NCBI GenBank assembly: GCA_026826555.1
Contig: JAKSZT010054565.1
Span: 2,449,467-2,513,466 of the forward strand
From: Tolypeutes matacus
Lineage: Eukaryota; Chordata; Mammalia; Cingulata; Chlamyphoridae
Reading direction: 5' to 3'
Length of the DNA: 64,000 nucleotides
The first letter of the stretch is position 1; each line of letters starts with the position of its first letter. A model generated the notes under the pieces. The model ran no database searches. It had not been told where the DNA came from and was given only the letters and a program-made list of their open reading frames with translations. The position numbers and the translations under genes are program-made. This document shows positions 1 to 63,692 of this stretch, in pieces.

Positions 1-509
1 ATTACAGTGACCTGTAAGTCTCCTTTGCTATTAGATGAACAAATGTTTTTCATCTTTTTAGGCAAATTTGTTGTGGTAGCTCTAGGATCCATGTGTAGCA
101 GGGAATTTTTTTTTTATTTTAAAATTTTATTTAAAGTAGAAACTACTATAAAATGGTGTTCCTAGGCTCCTGAATGAACAGATGTTGACATTTTCTTCTT
201 TACTTCCAATTTTTTTAAAAAATAAAAGAAATAAAACTTCACAATTAGAGTTAAAATCCTCTTTGCCCTTCCAACCCCATTCCATCTCTCAAGGACATCT
301 CTTCATGGATCTGAAGTGCATTATAGAGGTCTATGTTTCTAATCTTTTACTACAATAACTGCAAGAACAAATATAGTACTATTTTTGTTTTTGTGTTTTA
401 ATTGCATTAAGGCCACCATACTGAACCAATCATTCTGCCTCTTTGCTTTTTTACTAGACATTGCAGTTTTTTAAAATAATTTTTTTTTTTTTTAGTTTTT
501 TTTAGCATT
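1..509. other. Intronic or upstream AT-rich DNA, unassigned
   Basis: AT-rich with T runs. Parts resemble old antisense LINE 3' sequence, but I cannot name a family. A GTAAGT at 14-19 looks like a splice donor but does not fit the CEP89 frame. Confidence 0.4.
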
Positions 510-1000
510 ATTTTAATTTATTGAAGTATATCACTCATACATAAACATACATAAACAAGTGTATAGTAATAGTTGTGAACATACAAAACAAACATACATA
601 ACATCATACAGGGCTCTCATACCTCACCCTACCAACGATACTTTGCATTGTTCTGAGATATTTTTAACTAATGATGAAAGAGCATCTTCAAAATATTGCT
701 ACTAACCAAAATATCATTCATTTGATGTATTTCCCCCAACCCACCCTATTATTTTTATATCATTTATACATGAACATACATTAATAATAAGTGTATAGTA
801 AAACTTGTGAACTTATAAGGCAAACATGTATAACATCATACAAGGGTCCCATACATTCAACTCACCACCAACACCTTGCATTGTTGTGAGACATTTTTTT
901 TACAAATTATGGAAGAATATCTTCAAAATCTTACTGCTAACTATAGTCCATGTCTTACATTTGGAGTATTTTCCCCCCTAACTCACCCTGTTGGTTTTTT
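510..1000 (-). mobile_element. Two adjacent antisense family B copies
   Basis: AACATACATAACATCATACA (590) and AACATGTATAACATCATACA (823) mark the same point of two successive units about 245 bp apart. Both end in CCCCCAACCCACCCTATT or a close variant. The units follow each other head to tail. Confidence 0.68.
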
Positions 1001-1024
1001 TGTTTGTTTGATTGTTTGTTTTTT

Positions 1025-1255
1025 GATTTTTAAAATTTTTTTATTTTTAAAGAAGCTTTAGATTACATAAATGTTACATCAAAAATATAAGTGATTCCCA
1101 TATACCCCACTTCTCTGCCTCCCACACTTTCCCCATTAACAACATCTTTCATAAGTGTGGTACATTTGTTAAAAATGATGAACAAATATTGAAGCATTGA
1201 TGCTATTCATGGTCTGTAGTTTACATTATGGTTTACACTTGGCACCGCACAATTG
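1025..1255 (-). mobile_element. Family C retroposon, partial
   Basis: AGATTACATAAATGTTACAT, CATTAACAACATCTTTCATA and TGTAGTTTACATTATGG match the T-tract side of family C. The outer half is missing. Confidence 0.66.
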
Positions 1256-1584
1256 TTTTCTTTTAAATTTTTATTAGAAATGTTGTAGGTTTACAGAAAA
1301 ATCATACAGAGTTCCCATATCGCTTTCCTCTCACACACAGTTTTCCCTGTTTTTAACACTTTGCATTAGTATGGTACTTTTATTACAATCGATGAAACAA
1401 TGTGATTATTGTTATTCTAATTAAACAATTAACTTAGTCTATAATTTGCATTAGAGTTCACTGTATGTGCTGTATAGTCCTATGGTTTTTTTTAAAAAAT
1501 TTTTATTCTAGTAATAGGTATACAACCTAAAATTACTCAATTTAACTACTTTTTTTTTGGTTAAAAAAATGTATGACTGTTGTA

Positions 1585-1805
1585 TCATTCATACATGAAC
1601 ATACATGAACTATAAGTGTTCAGTCAACATTGTCAACTTACAAAACAAACATGCATAACGTCATACAGGGCTCCCACAGATCACCCCACCACAAATACTT
1701 TGCATTGTTGTGAAACATTTGTTAACATTATGAAAAAAAAAAAAAAAAAGAAAGCGCATCGTCAAAGTATTACTAACTATAGCCCATATCTTACTCCCCA
1801 ATTTG
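1585..1805 (-). mobile_element. Third antisense family B copy
   Basis: TCATTCATACATGAACATAC, AAACATGCATAACGTCATAC, CCCCACCACAAATACTTTGC. An internal run of 17 A (about 1732-1749) is a copy-specific expansion. Confidence 0.68.
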
Positions 1806-2005
1806 ACTACTTTCAAATCTACAATTCAGTGTGTTAATTACATTCACAGTATTGTGCTACCATCACCACCATCCATTACCAAAACTTTTTTATCACCCCA
1901 AACTAGAAACTCTGCACCCATTAAGTGTTATCTCCCCTTTCCCTACACCCACTCCGGCCCCTTATAACCTATATTCTTGTATATAACATCATACAGGGCT
2001 CTCAA
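1805..2005 (-). mobile_element. Old L1M-type 3' fragment, antisense
   Basis: TACAATTCAGTGTGTTAATT, CTACCATCACCACCATCC and AACTCTGCACCCATTAAGTG are standard antisense L1M 3' sequence. Similar pieces lie at 12290-12520 and 18170-18310. Confidence 0.65.
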
Positions 2006-2499
2006 ACCTCACCCTACCAAGAGTGTGTAGTCAGACAATAAGTCATCAATTACAATTATGATAAATGTTACAAAGGGAATTCTTGGTGAATTGCCCCTTT
2101 TATTAATATATAATGACCTTCCTCATCTCTTATATTAGTTTTACATTTAAAATCTATTCTGTCCAATATTAGTATTGCTACTCCATATATTTTTTTTGGT
2201 TATTGTTTTTGCGAGGATTATCTTTTTCCAACCTTTTACTTTCGGCCTGATTGTGTCCTTGCATCTGAGGTGAGTCTCTTGTAGACCAGTATATAGATGG
2301 TTCATTTTTTTATCCATTCTTTCAGTCTTTGTCTTTTGAGTGGGGAGTTCAATCCATTAACATTCAATGTTATTACTGTAAAGGAATTACTTACTTCACC
2401 CATTTTATCCTTTGGTTTTCTGTTGTCATATCTTACTATTGTCTATCTTTTTATCCTCTTAGTTACTCTTACCTATAATTTTCTTTTTTTCTTTTTCTT

Positions 2500-2580
2500 T
2501 TTTTGGAGTTACCAGGTATTGACCTGGGGCCTCATACACATGAGGCAGACACTCAACCACTGAGCTACACCTGTTCCCCA
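2500..2580 (-). mobile_element. Monomeric tRNA-like SINE, antisense
   Basis: T-rich tract, GGAGTTACCAGGTATTGACC, ending CACTGAGCTACACCTGTTCC. A single diverged monomer inside an antisense L1. Confidence 0.8.
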
Positions 2581-2833
2581 TAATCTTCATTTCTACACTC
2601 TTCTCCAAGCCTCATGCCCTTGTCTTTTCCTTTGAGGCTCCAGCACTTCTTTTAGTATCTCATGTAAATCCGGTCTCTTGGTGAGAAACTCTGTTTTTGT
2701 TTCTCTGTGAAGACTTTAAACACCCTCATTTTTGAAGGACAGTTTTGCTAGATAAAGAATTCTTGGCTGGCAGATTTTCTCTTTCAGTGTCTTAAATATA
2801 TCATAGCACTGTCTTCGTGTCTCCATGGTTTTT

Positions 2834-3215
2834 TTTTCAATATACTTTTTTTTTTTTAAATGATACTTAGATTACATAAATGTTACATTAAAAATATAGG
2901 GGATTTCTGTATGCCTCGCTCCCAACCCCTCCCACATTTTCCCACATTAACAACATCCTTCATTAGTGTGGTACATTTGTTACAATTTATGAACACATTT
3001 TAGAGCATTGCCATTAAGCATGGATTATAGTTTACATTGTAGTTTACACTCTCTCCCGTACAGTTTTGTAAGTTATGGCAAGATATATAATGACTTGTAT
3101 TTGTCATTGCAGTATCATTCAGGACAATTCTCAAGTCCTGAAAATGTCCCCATATTACTCCTGTTTTTCCCTCTCCCTCCCCTCAGAACCTCCAGTGGCC
3201 ACTGCCTCCACATGC
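2834..3215 (-). mobile_element. 380-bp retroposon (family C), complete copy
   Basis: T tract, TTAGATTACATAAATGTTAC, TAACAACATCCTTCATTAG, ending CCAGTGGCCACTGCCTCCAC. Flanks CTCCATGGTTTTT at about 2821 and 3216-3228 are a duplication. Minus strand ends in an A tail, so it moved by reverse transcription. No reading frame of note. The A-tail side resembles L1 3' UTRs. Confidence 0.72.
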
Positions 3216-5676
3216 CTCCATGGTTTTTGATTGGCACTTAGTCTTATGGAGCATCCCTGGTATGGGATGAATTGCTTTTCTCTTGCTGCTTTCAGAATCC
3301 TCTCTTTATCTCTGGCATTTGACATTCTGAATAGTAGATGTCTCAGAGTAGGTCTGTTCAGATTATTCTGTTTGGGGTGTGTTGTCCTTTGATATTAATA
3401 TTTCATAATGGTTGGGAAATTTTTGGTCATTATTTCCTCAGATATTCTTTCTGCCTGTTTTCTGTTCTCGTCTCCTTCTGGGCCACTTATATTATGCATC
3501 TCATGCTGTCGTTCAGTTCCCTGAGACTTTTCAAATTTTTCCATTCTTTTCTCTTTCTGTTCTTCTTTTCCAGTTCAGATGCTTTGTCTTCTAATACACT
3601 TATTCTATCCTCAGTCAATTCAAATCTGCTGCTATAACCACTAATGTATTTTTTATCTCATCCATTTTGTCTTTCATTCCCATAAGCTCTGTTGCTTTTC
3701 TTTGCAGGCTTTCAAATTGTTCTTTATGCTCACCTAGTGTCTTCTTTTCTTTTTAAATCAATTTTATTGATACATATTAATAAAGCATACAGTCGATCCA
3801 AAGTGTCCAATTAATGATATTTGGTATAATCACATAGTTACACATGCATCACTTCAGTCATTTTTAGATCATTTTCATTATTCCAATAATAAAAAACAAA
3901 AAACAGACAGACAAAAAAATCCTCATCACCTCTGAATCTATCTTTGCTTCCCCTGCCATACATAACTGCTATTCTGTTTGTGTCTCTCTTTGTATTTATA
4001 TTTTGTAGAGATGGAGTCAAGCAATATGTAGTACCTTGTGTCCAGTTTCTTTCCCTTAGTATAGTTCCTTTTTTTTTTACCCTTAATGGAAGATTCTTAC
4101 TATATTACTATAAACTACTATCCATAGTTTGCTTTGGTTCTATTTTTGCCTGATATTAATATCTTGTAACATTAAAGTATATATGTTCAGTTACAAAGGA
4201 AAATAGTCTTATATATGCAATATTACCCATATTCGTATTTCACATGAGGTTTCACTATGCTATACAGTTCCGTATTATATTTTTTAGCTTTCCTTCTAGT
4301 AATATACATGAGATTAGACTTTCCCTTTCAACCACTGTCATACCCATATAATAACACTGCTATTTACAAACACTATGAAGTGCTTTCACCTTTTCTATTC
4401 ATTTCCAAAGATTTACAGACAACTTCTTTTACAAATTCTGTACAGATTAACTCTCAGGTTTCCATTCTCTAATCTCATTCTACTTTCTGGTGACCCATAT
4501 TCAAGTTATTAACTCCATGAGATTACACAAGATATTTATTTCATAATAGCACAATCATACAATATTTATCCTTTTGTGTTTGACTTGCTTCACTCAACGT
4601 AATGTCCTCCAGGTTCATCCATGTTGTCATATGCTTCATGACTTCATTTCTTCTTACAGCTGCATAATATTCCACAGTTTATCCATTCATCAGTTGTTGG
4701 ACACTTGAGTTGTTTCCATCTTTTAGCAATCATGAATAACGCCGCTATGAACATCGGTGTGCAAATGTATGTTCTGTCACTGCTCTCATTTCTTCTGGGT
4801 ATATATCTAGTAATGGTATTGCTGGGTCACATGGCAAGTCTCTATTCAACTTCCTTAGGAACTGCCAAGCAGTCCTCTATAGTGGCTGTACCATTCTGCA
4901 TTCCCACCAACAGTGAATAAGTGTTCTTATCGCTCCACATCCTCTCCAACATTTAGTTTTCTAAATTTTTAATAGTCTAATAGGGGTGAAATGATAGCTT
5001 ATTGTAGTTTCAATTTGCATTTCCCTAATTGCTAGTGATGTTGAACATTTTTTTATGTTTTTTAAATTGCCATTTGTATTTCTTCTTTGGACAATTGTCT
5101 TTTCAAGTCTTTTGCCCATTTTTTAATCGAGTAGTTTGTCTTTTTATTATTGAGTTGTATGATCTCTTTAAATATCATGGATATTAAACCTTTATTGGAT
5201 ATGTGATTTCCAAATATTTTCTTCTGTTGAGTCAGCTGCCTTTTCACCCTTTTGACAAAGTCCTGTGAGGTGCAAAAGTGTTTAATTATGAGGAGGTCCC
5301 ATTTATCTACTTTTTCTTTTGTTGCACATGCTTTCCATGTAAGGTCCAAGAAACCCCACCTACCACAAGATCTTGAAGATGTTTCCCTACATTTTCTTCT
5401 AGTAGTTTTATGGTCCTGGATTTTATATTTAGGTCTTTGATCCATTTTGAGTTGATTCTTGTATAGAGAGTGAGATAGAGGTCCTTTTTCATTCTTTTGG
5501 TTATGGATATCCAGTTTTCCCAGCACCATTTGTTGAAGAGACTGTTTTGTCCCATTAACATGGCTGTGGTAGGTTCGTCAAAAACCAGTTGGCCGTAGAG
5601 GTGAGGGTTTATATCTGGAAGCTTAATTCTATTCTACTGATAGATGTGCCTATCTTTATGGCAATATCATACTGTT

Positions 5677-5865
5677 GTTTTTTTTTTTTTTTTTAAAGAT
5701 TTTATTTATTTATTCATTTATACCCTCCTTGCTGCTTGTGCTCGCTGGGTCAGCCAACCACGCCGTGCGGGCGGGCCTGCCCTCACCAGGAGGCCCCGGG
5801 AACCGAACCCAGGGCCTTCCATATGGTAAACGGGAGCCCTACTGATTGAGCCACAGCCGCTTCCC
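5677..5865 (-). mobile_element. Long DAS-type SINE
   Basis: Antisense copy of the roughly 190-bp tRNA-Ala-like SINE: T tract, ATTTATTTATTCATTTAT, CGCCGTGCGGGCGGGCC, tRNA-like head ending CCGCTTCCC. Flanked by TATCATACTGTT at 5665-5676 and 5866-5877. It sits in the antisense L1. Confidence 0.93.
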
Positions 5866-6395
5866 TATCATACTGTTTTGACCACTGTAGTTTTGTAATG
5901 TTTCAAGGTCAAGCAGTGAAATTCCTCCCATATCGCACTTCATTTTTAGAATGCTTTTGGCTATTCAGGTGTACTTTCCCTTCTAAATGAATCTGATACT
6001 TGCCTTTTCTATTTCTGTAAAGTAGGCTGTTGGAATTTGTATTAGTATTGCAGTGAATCTATAAATTAGTTTGGGTAGGATTGACATCTTTACAATATTT
6101 AGTCTTCCAATCCATGAACACAGAATGTCTTTCCCTTTGTTTAGGTTTTGATTTCTTTTAGCATTGTTTTGTAGTTTTCTGCATATAGGTCCTGTACTTC
6201 TTTGGTTAAATTAACTCCTAGGTATTTGAGTCTTTTTGTTGCTATTGAAAATGGAATTTTCTTCCTGATTTCCTCCTCAGATTGTTCAGTACTAGTGTAT
6301 AAAAACATTACTGATTTTTGCGTGTTGATCTTATATCCTGCCACTTTGCTGAACTCATTTATTAGCTCAAGTAGCTTTGTCATAGACCTTTCAGA

Positions 6396-6755
6396 AGAAG
6401 TTCTGAGGGGTGGTAGAGGAAGAATAGGTGTAACATGGGAGCTTTGCAGGACATTGGTCCTGCATGACATTGCAATGACAGATCCAGGCCATTACACATT
6501 TTGTCATAACCTGTAAAATTATGCGGGGCAGAGTATAAACTATAATATGAACTACAGACCACGGTTAGTAGCAGTGCTTCAATATATGTTCATCAAATGT
6601 AACAAAATGTACCAAACTAATGAAAGCTGCTAATGTGGAAATGTGTGTGTGGGGAGGGGGTGAGGCATATAGGAACCCCCTATATTTTTTATGTAACATT
6701 TAAACATTTATGTAATCTAAAGCTTTTTTAAAAATTAAAAAAAATTAAAATTTTT
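6396..6755 (+). mobile_element. Family C retroposon, sense copy
   Basis: GTTCTGAGGGGTGGTAGAGG, ACATTTATGTAATCTAAAGC and an A-rich end match the reverse complement of the copy at 2834. It sits inside an antisense L1 ORF2. Confidence 0.72.
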
Positions 6756-7149
6756 TTCTAAATACAGGGTTATGTCATCTGCAAATTGTGAGAGTTTTAC
6801 TTCCTCTCTTCCTATTTGGATGCCTTTTATTTATTTATTTTCTTGTCTAATTGCTCCAGCTAGAATTTCTAGGACAATTTTGAATAACAATGGTAACAAT
6901 GGGCATTCTTATCTTGTTCCTGATCTTAGAGGGAAAGCTTTCAACCTTTCCCATTGAGTACAATGTTGGCTGTGGGCTTTTCATATATGCCCTTTATCAT
7001 ATTGAGGAAGTTTCCTTCTATTCCTATCTTTTGAAGTGTTTTTATCAAGAAAGAATGCTGGACTTTGTTGAATGCGTTTTCTGCATTGAAAAATACATTT
7101 GGTGTAATTTCCCCCCAACCCACTCTATTTTTTTTTTTTTTTTTTTTTT

Positions 7150-8325
7150 TTTGTTCATAGACTATACAATTTATCTAATTTCTTAGATAAATTCATTATT
7201 TTTTGTAATACGTTTTCTGCCTCTTTTTCCCTCTCTCTTGTCCTGGGACTCTCATGATTTGTATGTTGGTATGCTTATTGTGTCCTACAGGTTCCTCAAT
7301 ATCTGTTCACTTTTCTTCATTCTTTTTTCTTTCTGCTCTTCACAATGGATAATTTCCACTGTCTTCTTTTCAAGCTCACTGATCCTGTCTTCTGCCTGTT
7401 CAGATATGCTCTTGAATCCATCTAATGATTTTTTCATACTTTGTAGCTCCAAAATTTTTTGTTTGGTTCCTTTTTATCATTTCCATCTCTTTATTTTGTT
7501 TAGACTATGTTTTCCTAATTTCTTTAAGTTCTTTGTATATAGATTCCTTCAGCTTATTGAGCATATTTAAGTTGATTGATTTAAAGTCTTTCACAGATAG
7601 TTCCAATGTATGAGCATCCTCAGGGATGGTTTCTGGCAAATTCTTTTTTGGTGATTGGGCCATACTTTCCTGCATCTTTTTATGTTTTGTAATATTTTGT
7701 TGAGAACTGGACATTCTGAGTATTATGTTGCTACAACTCTGGAAATCTAGTTTTCCCACTCCTCTGCTTTTTGATGTTTATTGTTGTTTGGAGCTGTCAA
7801 TTTGTGACTTTTCCAAACTATTTTTGCCCCCAAATGGGGAAAGGAAAGTACCAAGAGAAGAGGAAAAACAGAAAAGGTCCTGCCTCTTCAGAAACCTTGC
7901 CACGTTTCCCTAAGAGGGGTTGGAACAATGACCACCTTCAGAGCCGATCCCTCAGCGGTCTAATGTAGCTGATCCTAAGTACTGACCAGTAATCGTACCA
8001 TACTCCCCTGGATTTTGGAGGAGTAGCTCTTTATAGCTCACCCTGGCACCTCCAAGTTACACCAGGTACCTGGGCTGCAGTCCCCAGTGCTGCCTGCTGC
8101 ATGGTTGGGGGATAGGGGACGGTAGCCACTGCAGGGAGGGTAAAATTCACTGGAATTTACCAGCCTCTTCTTCCTGCTCTTCCCTGTGTAGTTCACAGAG
8201 TTCCACTAGACTCCAGAGTTCCAAAATAGTTGATTCAGGCAGTTCCTGCCCATTCAGTAGTTGTTTTGGTGGAGGGACTGATTCCTGGGGCTTCCTACTG
8301 CTCGGCCATCTTCCCCTTTCCAGCT
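7150..8325 (-). mobile_element. Antisense L1, ORF1 and 5' UTR
   Basis: ORF1-type sequence from about 7200 to 7760 in antisense, then a GC-richer stretch ending CTGCTCGGCCATCTTCCCC. Its reverse complement GGGGAAGATGGCCGAGCAG is a typical L1 5' end. This L1 differs from the one at 2010-3735 because both contain the same ORF1 part. Confidence 0.75.
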
Positions 8326-8526
8326 TTCCTTTGCTTGGTATTTGCAGTTTTTTTTCCTACTTATTTTCAACTGTTCTATTTCTTTATGTTTAGATGTGTC
8401 TTGTAAACAGCATCTAGGTTTTTTTTTAAAACAACTTTATTGAGATATAAGTCACATAACATAAAATTCACCCATTTATTTAAAGTGTATAGTTCAATAC
8501 AGCATATAGGGTTTGTTAATCTATTT

Positions 8527-8884
8527 CAGGGGTTCTTAACTAGGGATCCCTTGGGGGTCTGTGGAAAGTTTTCAGGGGGTCCGTGAGCTTGAATTGAAAA
8601 AAAATCAATTTATTTTGTCTGATTTCTAACTGAAATCTAGTATTTCCTTCACTTATGAATGTATGCAATAAATTACAGTGGTATTCATTTCATATCACAT
8701 TACAGTTGTTGCATGTCTCAAAAAATCGCTTACACTCATCCATACTTTGAAATTACGGTAGTTGTTAGACCCAATGCTAGTTGAGTGTCATAAAACTATC
8801 TGCCGCTACATTCTGAGAAGGGGTCCATGGTTTTCACCTGACTGGCAGAGGGGTCCATGTAACAAAAAAGGTTAAGAACCCTTG
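8527..8884. mobile_element. Non-autonomous hAT DNA transposon
   Basis: 358 bp with ends CAGGGGTTCTTAAC and GTTAAGAACCCTTG, inverted repeats of 14 bp with one mismatch. Flanking 8-bp sites ATCTATTT (8519-8526) and ATCTAGTT (8885-8892) differ at one base, the size typical of hAT. No coding capacity. Confidence 0.85.
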
Positions 8885-8885
8885 A

Positions 8886-9740
8886 TCTAGTTTGATAATT
8901 TTTATCATTTATTCACTGGTACATTTAGTCCTTTTTACTTAATGTATGTATGGATATATTTAAATTTGCCATCTTAACTTTTGCTTTCTATTTGCCCTAT
9001 TATTCTGTATTTTTCTCTCCTTTCCTTCTTCTGGGCTGATATTTTTTCTATTGTTTTATTTCTTTTCTTTGACTAAGTTGGAAGTTATATTCTGTTTTTA
9101 TTCTAGCAGTTACCCTAGAAATGAAAACATGTACATTTTCCTCTTTCAAGCCTAAGTCATTGTGCCATCCAGGAAGAGGATAAAGGGGCTGTAAGGGCAG
9201 GTGCCAGGACAGGTGAGGGAAAGGCCTTTCCTGGAGCTGCTGAGGACAGCGCTGTGGCTGGACCTGCTGCTTCCTGCTTTCACCCAACACCCAAGCAAGA
9301 TTTGTTTTCCTTCTCAAAGGAAATTCTCACAATCAGAAGCATTTGGGAGTCTTAAAACAGAGTTTTACATTAAGCCTTTTAAGTTGGCGTATGTTTGTGG
9401 AATAGAGTCACAAACTCTTTATGAAAATGTTTTTTGTAGACTTATTTATTACGTAGTAAATATCCACAAAAGTGTGTAAATCATAACTTAGCACAAAGTC
9501 ATCACTATCCAGATTAAAAATACAGATCAGCACTAGCCCTCCAGAAGGCTGCCTCTGTTCCTCTTCTTTGTCAGTGCTTCTCCCAGGGTTAACCACCATC
9601 CTGACTCCAAGCACCTTAGGTTAGTTTTGCTTATTTTGAAAATCATGTGAGTTTCATCCTATGGTAGATACCTTTGGCGTTCTTGAGCATCTTTTGACAC
9701 TATTGGTATAAAATTCTGTTGTGTGACAATACCCTTCAGT
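8886..9740. other. Old LINE-like intron DNA
   Basis: 8440-8520 (TTTATTGAGATATAAGTCAC) is an antisense L1M 3' piece. From about 9480 the DNA resembles an old antisense L1 that continues on the far side of the SINE at 9743 to about 10200. 9150-9400 is not assigned. Confidence 0.5.
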
Positions 9741-9742
9741 AT

Positions 9743-9935
9743 TTTTTTTTTTTTTTTTTTTTTTAAAGATTTTATTTATTTATTCATTTATCCCCCCCCT
9801 GCTGCTTGTGCTCGCCGGGTTAGCCAACCACGCCGTGCGGGCGGGCCTGCCCTCACCAGGAGGCCCCGGGAACCGAACCCAGGGCCTCCCATATGGTAAA
9901 CGGGAGCCCTACTGATTGAGCCACAGCCGCTTCCC
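9743..9935 (-). mobile_element. Long DAS-type SINE
   Basis: Nearly identical to the copy at 5677. The duplication AATACCCTTCA lies at 9728-9738 and 9936-9946. It interrupts an old antisense L1. Confidence 0.93.
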
Positions 9936-10199
9936 AATACCCTTCACTATTGATGGCTATTTGGTTGTTTCCAGGTTGGGGCTGTGGTGCTGCCATGAGC
10001 CTTGGTGGGTGTGTTATCTGCTCACACGTATATGTTCCTGGTGGATATAACCTGAGGAGCAGATTCCTGGGCCATAGGGTACCTGTGTGGCAACCTGTTT
10101 GGATGCTGCCCAACTGTTTTCTAAATTAAGGCATTTTTATGATGATAGCTGAATTCTCTTATTAATTTTCACACTTCCCTGATAATAGTGAGTTTAATA

Positions 10200-11150
10200 T
10201 ATTTTTGACAGAGTAACCAAGGCAGATAAAAAGACATAAAAAGCAAGAGTTTGTTTTGTTTCTCTTTTCTTCCGTCAACTGATGAGTGAAGTGGGAGTCC
10301 TGTCTCTGCCACTCCTGACCTGGGTCCCCTCGCAACCATGTCCACAAAAGCCGGTGCTTCTCGTGGCCTTTGCGCTTGGCTCTGAAATGCCCCTTCCCAC
10401 GGCAGACATCTTGCTGGTCACTGCCACCACCTCCCTGCCAGCCTGAGGACGACCTTTCTTCTGCCTACAGCCCAGCTAAGCCAAGCCGATCACATAAGCA
10501 AGGTTTTACTAAAGAACCAGGATGGCAGAAGGGAAGCCGGCCCCAAGAGTGCAGTCATAGTTTACCATACAAGACAGGACTCACTGCTCTTCCCCTTGGG
10601 CACCCCTTGTCCCTGCTCCCCACCTCCCCCCAGCTCTGCCAATGGGAGTGTCTCTTCCCACTCCTGGCCCAGAGGTCTCTCAGGGACAGCCCTGTGGCCC
10701 TGCCACCGTTCACTGATGTCTATGTAGGGGATGCTCACAGAGAGTACAGGGGAAGGTTCAGAAATAGCATTTACAGTGAACTCCCATAGTCCACACACCA
10801 GGCCTCAGTCCCAAACTGTTGCCTGGATGAGGGTTCTTCCAGGGCTGGTCAGCAGCTCTTGTCCTTCTTAGAGATTAACAAGATGGTATCTGCTGTGATG
10901 TCCATTCTTCCAGCAATGCAGAGCTGTTGTAGCATGGTATGGGTGCTATGCAGAGCAGGCGAGGTGCAGCCCTTCTGCCTGAGTTGGTCCCTCACAGTAA
11001 CAAGGCAGGGAAGCCGCTTGGGTGTGCGTGAAGCTCTCCATGGCCCAAGCATGATTTGGCTGGCATTGCCATTGCCACCCAGGCTTTTCAAATCGAGGGG
11101 AGTGGAGGTCTCATCCAGCCCTGCCAGCTTGAGTCCTTTTGAGTCTCACT
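10200..11150. other. Unassigned, GC-richer intron DNA upstream of exon a
   Basis: No exon, RNA gene or clear repeat seen. Short open frames occur on both strands, but none has homologous residues that I recognise. Confidence 0.45.
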
Positions 11151-11163
11151 GAAGAAAGTGACT

Positions 11164-11357
11164 CAGGGGAGGCGGCTGTGGCTCGATAGGTGGGGCTCCC
11201 GTTTGCCATGTGGGAGGCCCCGGGTTCGGTTCCCGGGACCTCCTGGTGGGGGCAGGCCCGCCCGCACGGCGTGGTTGGCTGACCCGGCGAGCATGGGCAG
11301 CGGGAGGGGGATAAATGAATAAATAAATAAAATCTTAAAAAAAAAAAAAAAAAAAAA
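11164..11357 (+). mobile_element. Long DAS-type SINE
   Basis: GGCGGCTGTGGCTCGATAGG head, GGTTCGGTTCCC B box, CpG-rich body and long A tail. The duplication AAGAAAGTGACT(T) lies at 11152-11163 and 11358-11370. It lies 140 bp upstream of CEP89 exon a. Confidence 0.93.
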
Positions 11358-11500
11358 AAGAAAGTGACTTAGGCTGCACAGGGAGAGACGGAGTAGTGGG
11401 GAAAGTAGGAAATATGACATGAGCTTGTTAGGAGGAAATTGTATTTTATGCAGATCACATTAATCACATATTTACTCTTTTTGTCTTTTTTAATCAAAAG

Positions 11501-62963
<51,463 letters not shown>

Positions 62964-63129
62964 TAATCATCCATAGATTGAAGCAGTCTAGGATTTTGCT
63001 GACAGAAATGGCACCTCTCACACCTCTCATCTCATTAAATAAACTGTGGGTCATCTGTACAATAAAATACTATGAAAAATGATTACAGATGTGAAAAAAC
63101 CCACAAACTGGATCATCAAGCCCAGCATT

Positions 63130-63692
63130 TATTTGTTCAGTAGGGGGCAGTGTTGTCATATGTTTCACGACTTCTTTTTTTCTTATAGCTGCATAATATT
63201 CCATCATGTGTATACTCTGCAATTTGTTTATCCATTCATCAGTTGCTGGACGCCTGGGATGTTTCCAACTTTTGGCTATTGTGAATAATGCTGCAATGAA
63301 CACCAGTGTGCAGATGTCTATTCATGTCACTGCTCTCAGTTTTTCTGGGTACATACCTAGCAATGGTATTGCCCAGTCCTTTCGCAAGTCTCTATTCAAC
63401 TTCCTTAGGAACTGCCAAACAGTCCTCCACAGTGACTGTACCATTCTACATTCCCACCAACAGTGAATAAACATTCCTATATCTCCACATCCTCTCCAAC
63501 ATTTACAGTTTTCCAATTTTTTAACAGCAGCCAGTGTAATAGGTATGAAATGATATCTCATAGTTTTGATTTACATTTCCCTAATCGCTACTGATGTTGA
63601 ATATTTTTTCATGCATTGCTTCGCCATTTGTATTTCTTCTTTGGACAGTTGTCTTTTCAAGTCTTTTTGCTCATTTTTTTAAATCGAATAGT
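63130..63692 (-). mobile_element. Antisense L1 ORF2 3' end
   Basis: GCTGCATAATATTCCATCAT, CAGTTGCTGGACGCCTGG, and TTGCTCATTTTTTTAAATC are antisense to the C-terminal part of ORF2. It is cut at 63693 by the LTR. Confidence 0.82.

Larger units (their letters stand above)
2010..3735 (-). mobile_element. Antisense L1 fragment (start of ORF2 and ORF1)
   Basis: Sequence such as CCATTAACATTCAATGTTAT matches, in reverse complement, the start of ORF2 in the L1 at 43479. ORF1 follows in antisense to 3735. Interrupted by a SINE at 2500 and a 380-bp retroposon at 2834-3215. Confidence 0.78.
3760..7120 (-). mobile_element. Antisense L1, 3' UTR and 3' half of ORF2
   Basis: From 3760 an AT-rich 3' UTR runs in antisense. 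The ORF2 end lies near 4590, and the Cys-rich, thumb and reverse transcriptase parts follow to 7120, where the element is 5'-truncated. TTGGCAGTTCCTAAGG-type sequence (reverse complement near 4855) matches the intact L1. Interrupted by a SINE (5677) and a 380-bp-type retroposon (6396). Confidence 0.82.

Noticed and set aside
1..20. Possible upstream CEP89 exon ending before GTAAGT at position 14
   Set aside because: The next exon starts in phase 0, and in that phase the bases before the donor contain TGA. The other frames do not match the expected residues.
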